From positions 1-5,669 of the forward strand of contig JAUVLX010000239.1 of the NCBI GenBank assembly GCA_030600525.1: a stretch of DNA of 5,669 nucleotides, in the 5' to 3' direction. Positions 5,415 to 5,669 of the stretch are shown piece after piece. The translations under genes and the position numbers were made by a program. Every line of letters starts with the position of its first letter. The first letter of the stretch is position 1. The DNA is from Desulfobulbus sp. (lineage in GTDB: Bacteria > Desulfobacterota > Desulfobulbia > Desulfobulbales > Desulfobulbaceae). Under the pieces are notes generated by a model. It did no database searches. It saw only the letters and a list, made by a program, of their open reading frames with translations, and had not been told where the DNA came from.

Positions 5415-5669
5415 AAAAATAATAAACCTGTAGCCCTTTCTGTTGTGTAACAAACAGAACCAAGGAATGAGTCCCTTACTTATACAACCTAGGAAGGGGC
5501 TCTATGCAATCAATCTCCCAGGCAACCGCCTGCGGCCCTTTAAAAAGCAAAAAAATACAGTTTTTCAACAAGAAACAGTTGTTTTTCAAGGGCAACCCTG
5601 TTATTTATGCCCCTTCGGAGTAGTGGATATAATATTTTCCATCCCTATAAACTCACTTAACCATTAACC
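5415..5669. other. Noncoding stretch with a series of small hairpins
   Basis: No convincing gene lies here. The hairpins visible are TTCTGTT/AACAGAA (5438-5444 with 5453-5459); GAGTCCCTT/AAGGGGCTC (5469-5477 with 5494-5502, one G-U pair); CAGGC-AACC-GCCTG (5519-5532); and AGGG-CAA-CCCT around 5589-5599. The last two both expose GGCAACC. AACAA/TTGTT near 5567-5584 followed by T residues could be a weak terminator. An exact TATAAT at 5628-5633 may be the -10 of a gene beyond the right edge, with only a poor -35 (TTATGC). I could not match any riboswitch class that I know. Confidence 0.5.
5438..5459 (+). terminator. Possible weak terminator of the pilT-like operon
   Basis: A seven-pair stem, TTCTGTT with AACAGAA, and an 8-nt loop begins 23 nt after the stop of the zinc-ribbon gene. 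It lacks a following T-run on either strand, so it may simply stabilise the mRNA 3' end or need Rho. Confidence 0.25.

Noticed and set aside
5469..5600. Cyclic di-GMP or other known riboswitch, prompted by the GGCAACC loops and the pilus genes
   Set aside because: The conserved core bases of the GEMM-I class, and of TPP, cobalamin and SAM classes, are not found.
5467..5667. Open frame of about 66 codons on the plus strand (MSPLLIQPRKG...)
   Set aside because: The AAGGA directly touches the ATG with no spacing, the translation has no recognisable motif, and the frame runs through A/T tracts and hairpins.

Overview
The window carries four complete protein genes, a 31-codon gene fragment at its left edge, and two repeat-rich noncoding stretches. 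Base composition is moderate to AT-leaning. Protein similarity points to a Gram-negative, type IV-pilus-bearing bacterium. The style of the PilT-like ATPase, together with an ISAzo13-type transposase, would fit a deltaproteobacterial (Desulfobulbales-like) sulfate reducer or relative. That placement is inference from general family knowledge, not a database result.

Layout: (1) 1-93, minus strand: the first 31 codons of a probable ISAzo13-family transposase that continues off the left edge. (2) 94-583: about 490 nt with no credible gene, holding inverted repeats (221-293, 457-519), short direct repeats and a terminator-like hairpin. It is probably IS-flanking or relic DNA. (3) 584-1291, plus: a complete fumarylacetoacetate hydrolase (FAH)-family enzyme. 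(4) 1341-1377: a strong intrinsic terminator oriented for the convergent gene ilvD. (5) 1414-3243, minus: complete dihydroxy-acid dehydratase (ilvD), the penultimate step of valine/isoleucine synthesis, with a clear Shine-Dalgarno fixing its start. (6) 3244-3517: a divergent control region with possible structured leader RNA on the ilvD side, a terminator-like hairpin that reads on either strand, and candidate promoters. (7) 3518-4696, plus: PilT/PilU-type retraction ATPase. (8) 4734-5414, plus: a protein with a four-cysteine zinc-ribbon-like N-terminus and a receiver-like C-terminal domain lacking the phosphorylation residues, 37 nt behind the ATPase and probably in its operon. (9) 5415-5669: noncoding, with a series of small hairpins.

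Functionally the window looks like ordinary chromosome. The FAH-family enzyme and ilvD are convergent, separately transcribed metabolic genes. The ATPase and zinc-ribbon/pseudo-receiver genes form a two-gene unit probably concerned with type IV pilus retraction and its control. I see no CRISPR array, tRNA, rRNA, toxin-antitoxin pair or defence system. The items most worth following up are the pseudo-receiver partner of the pilus ATPase and the folded leader in front of ilvD; neither amounts to proof of a new system.
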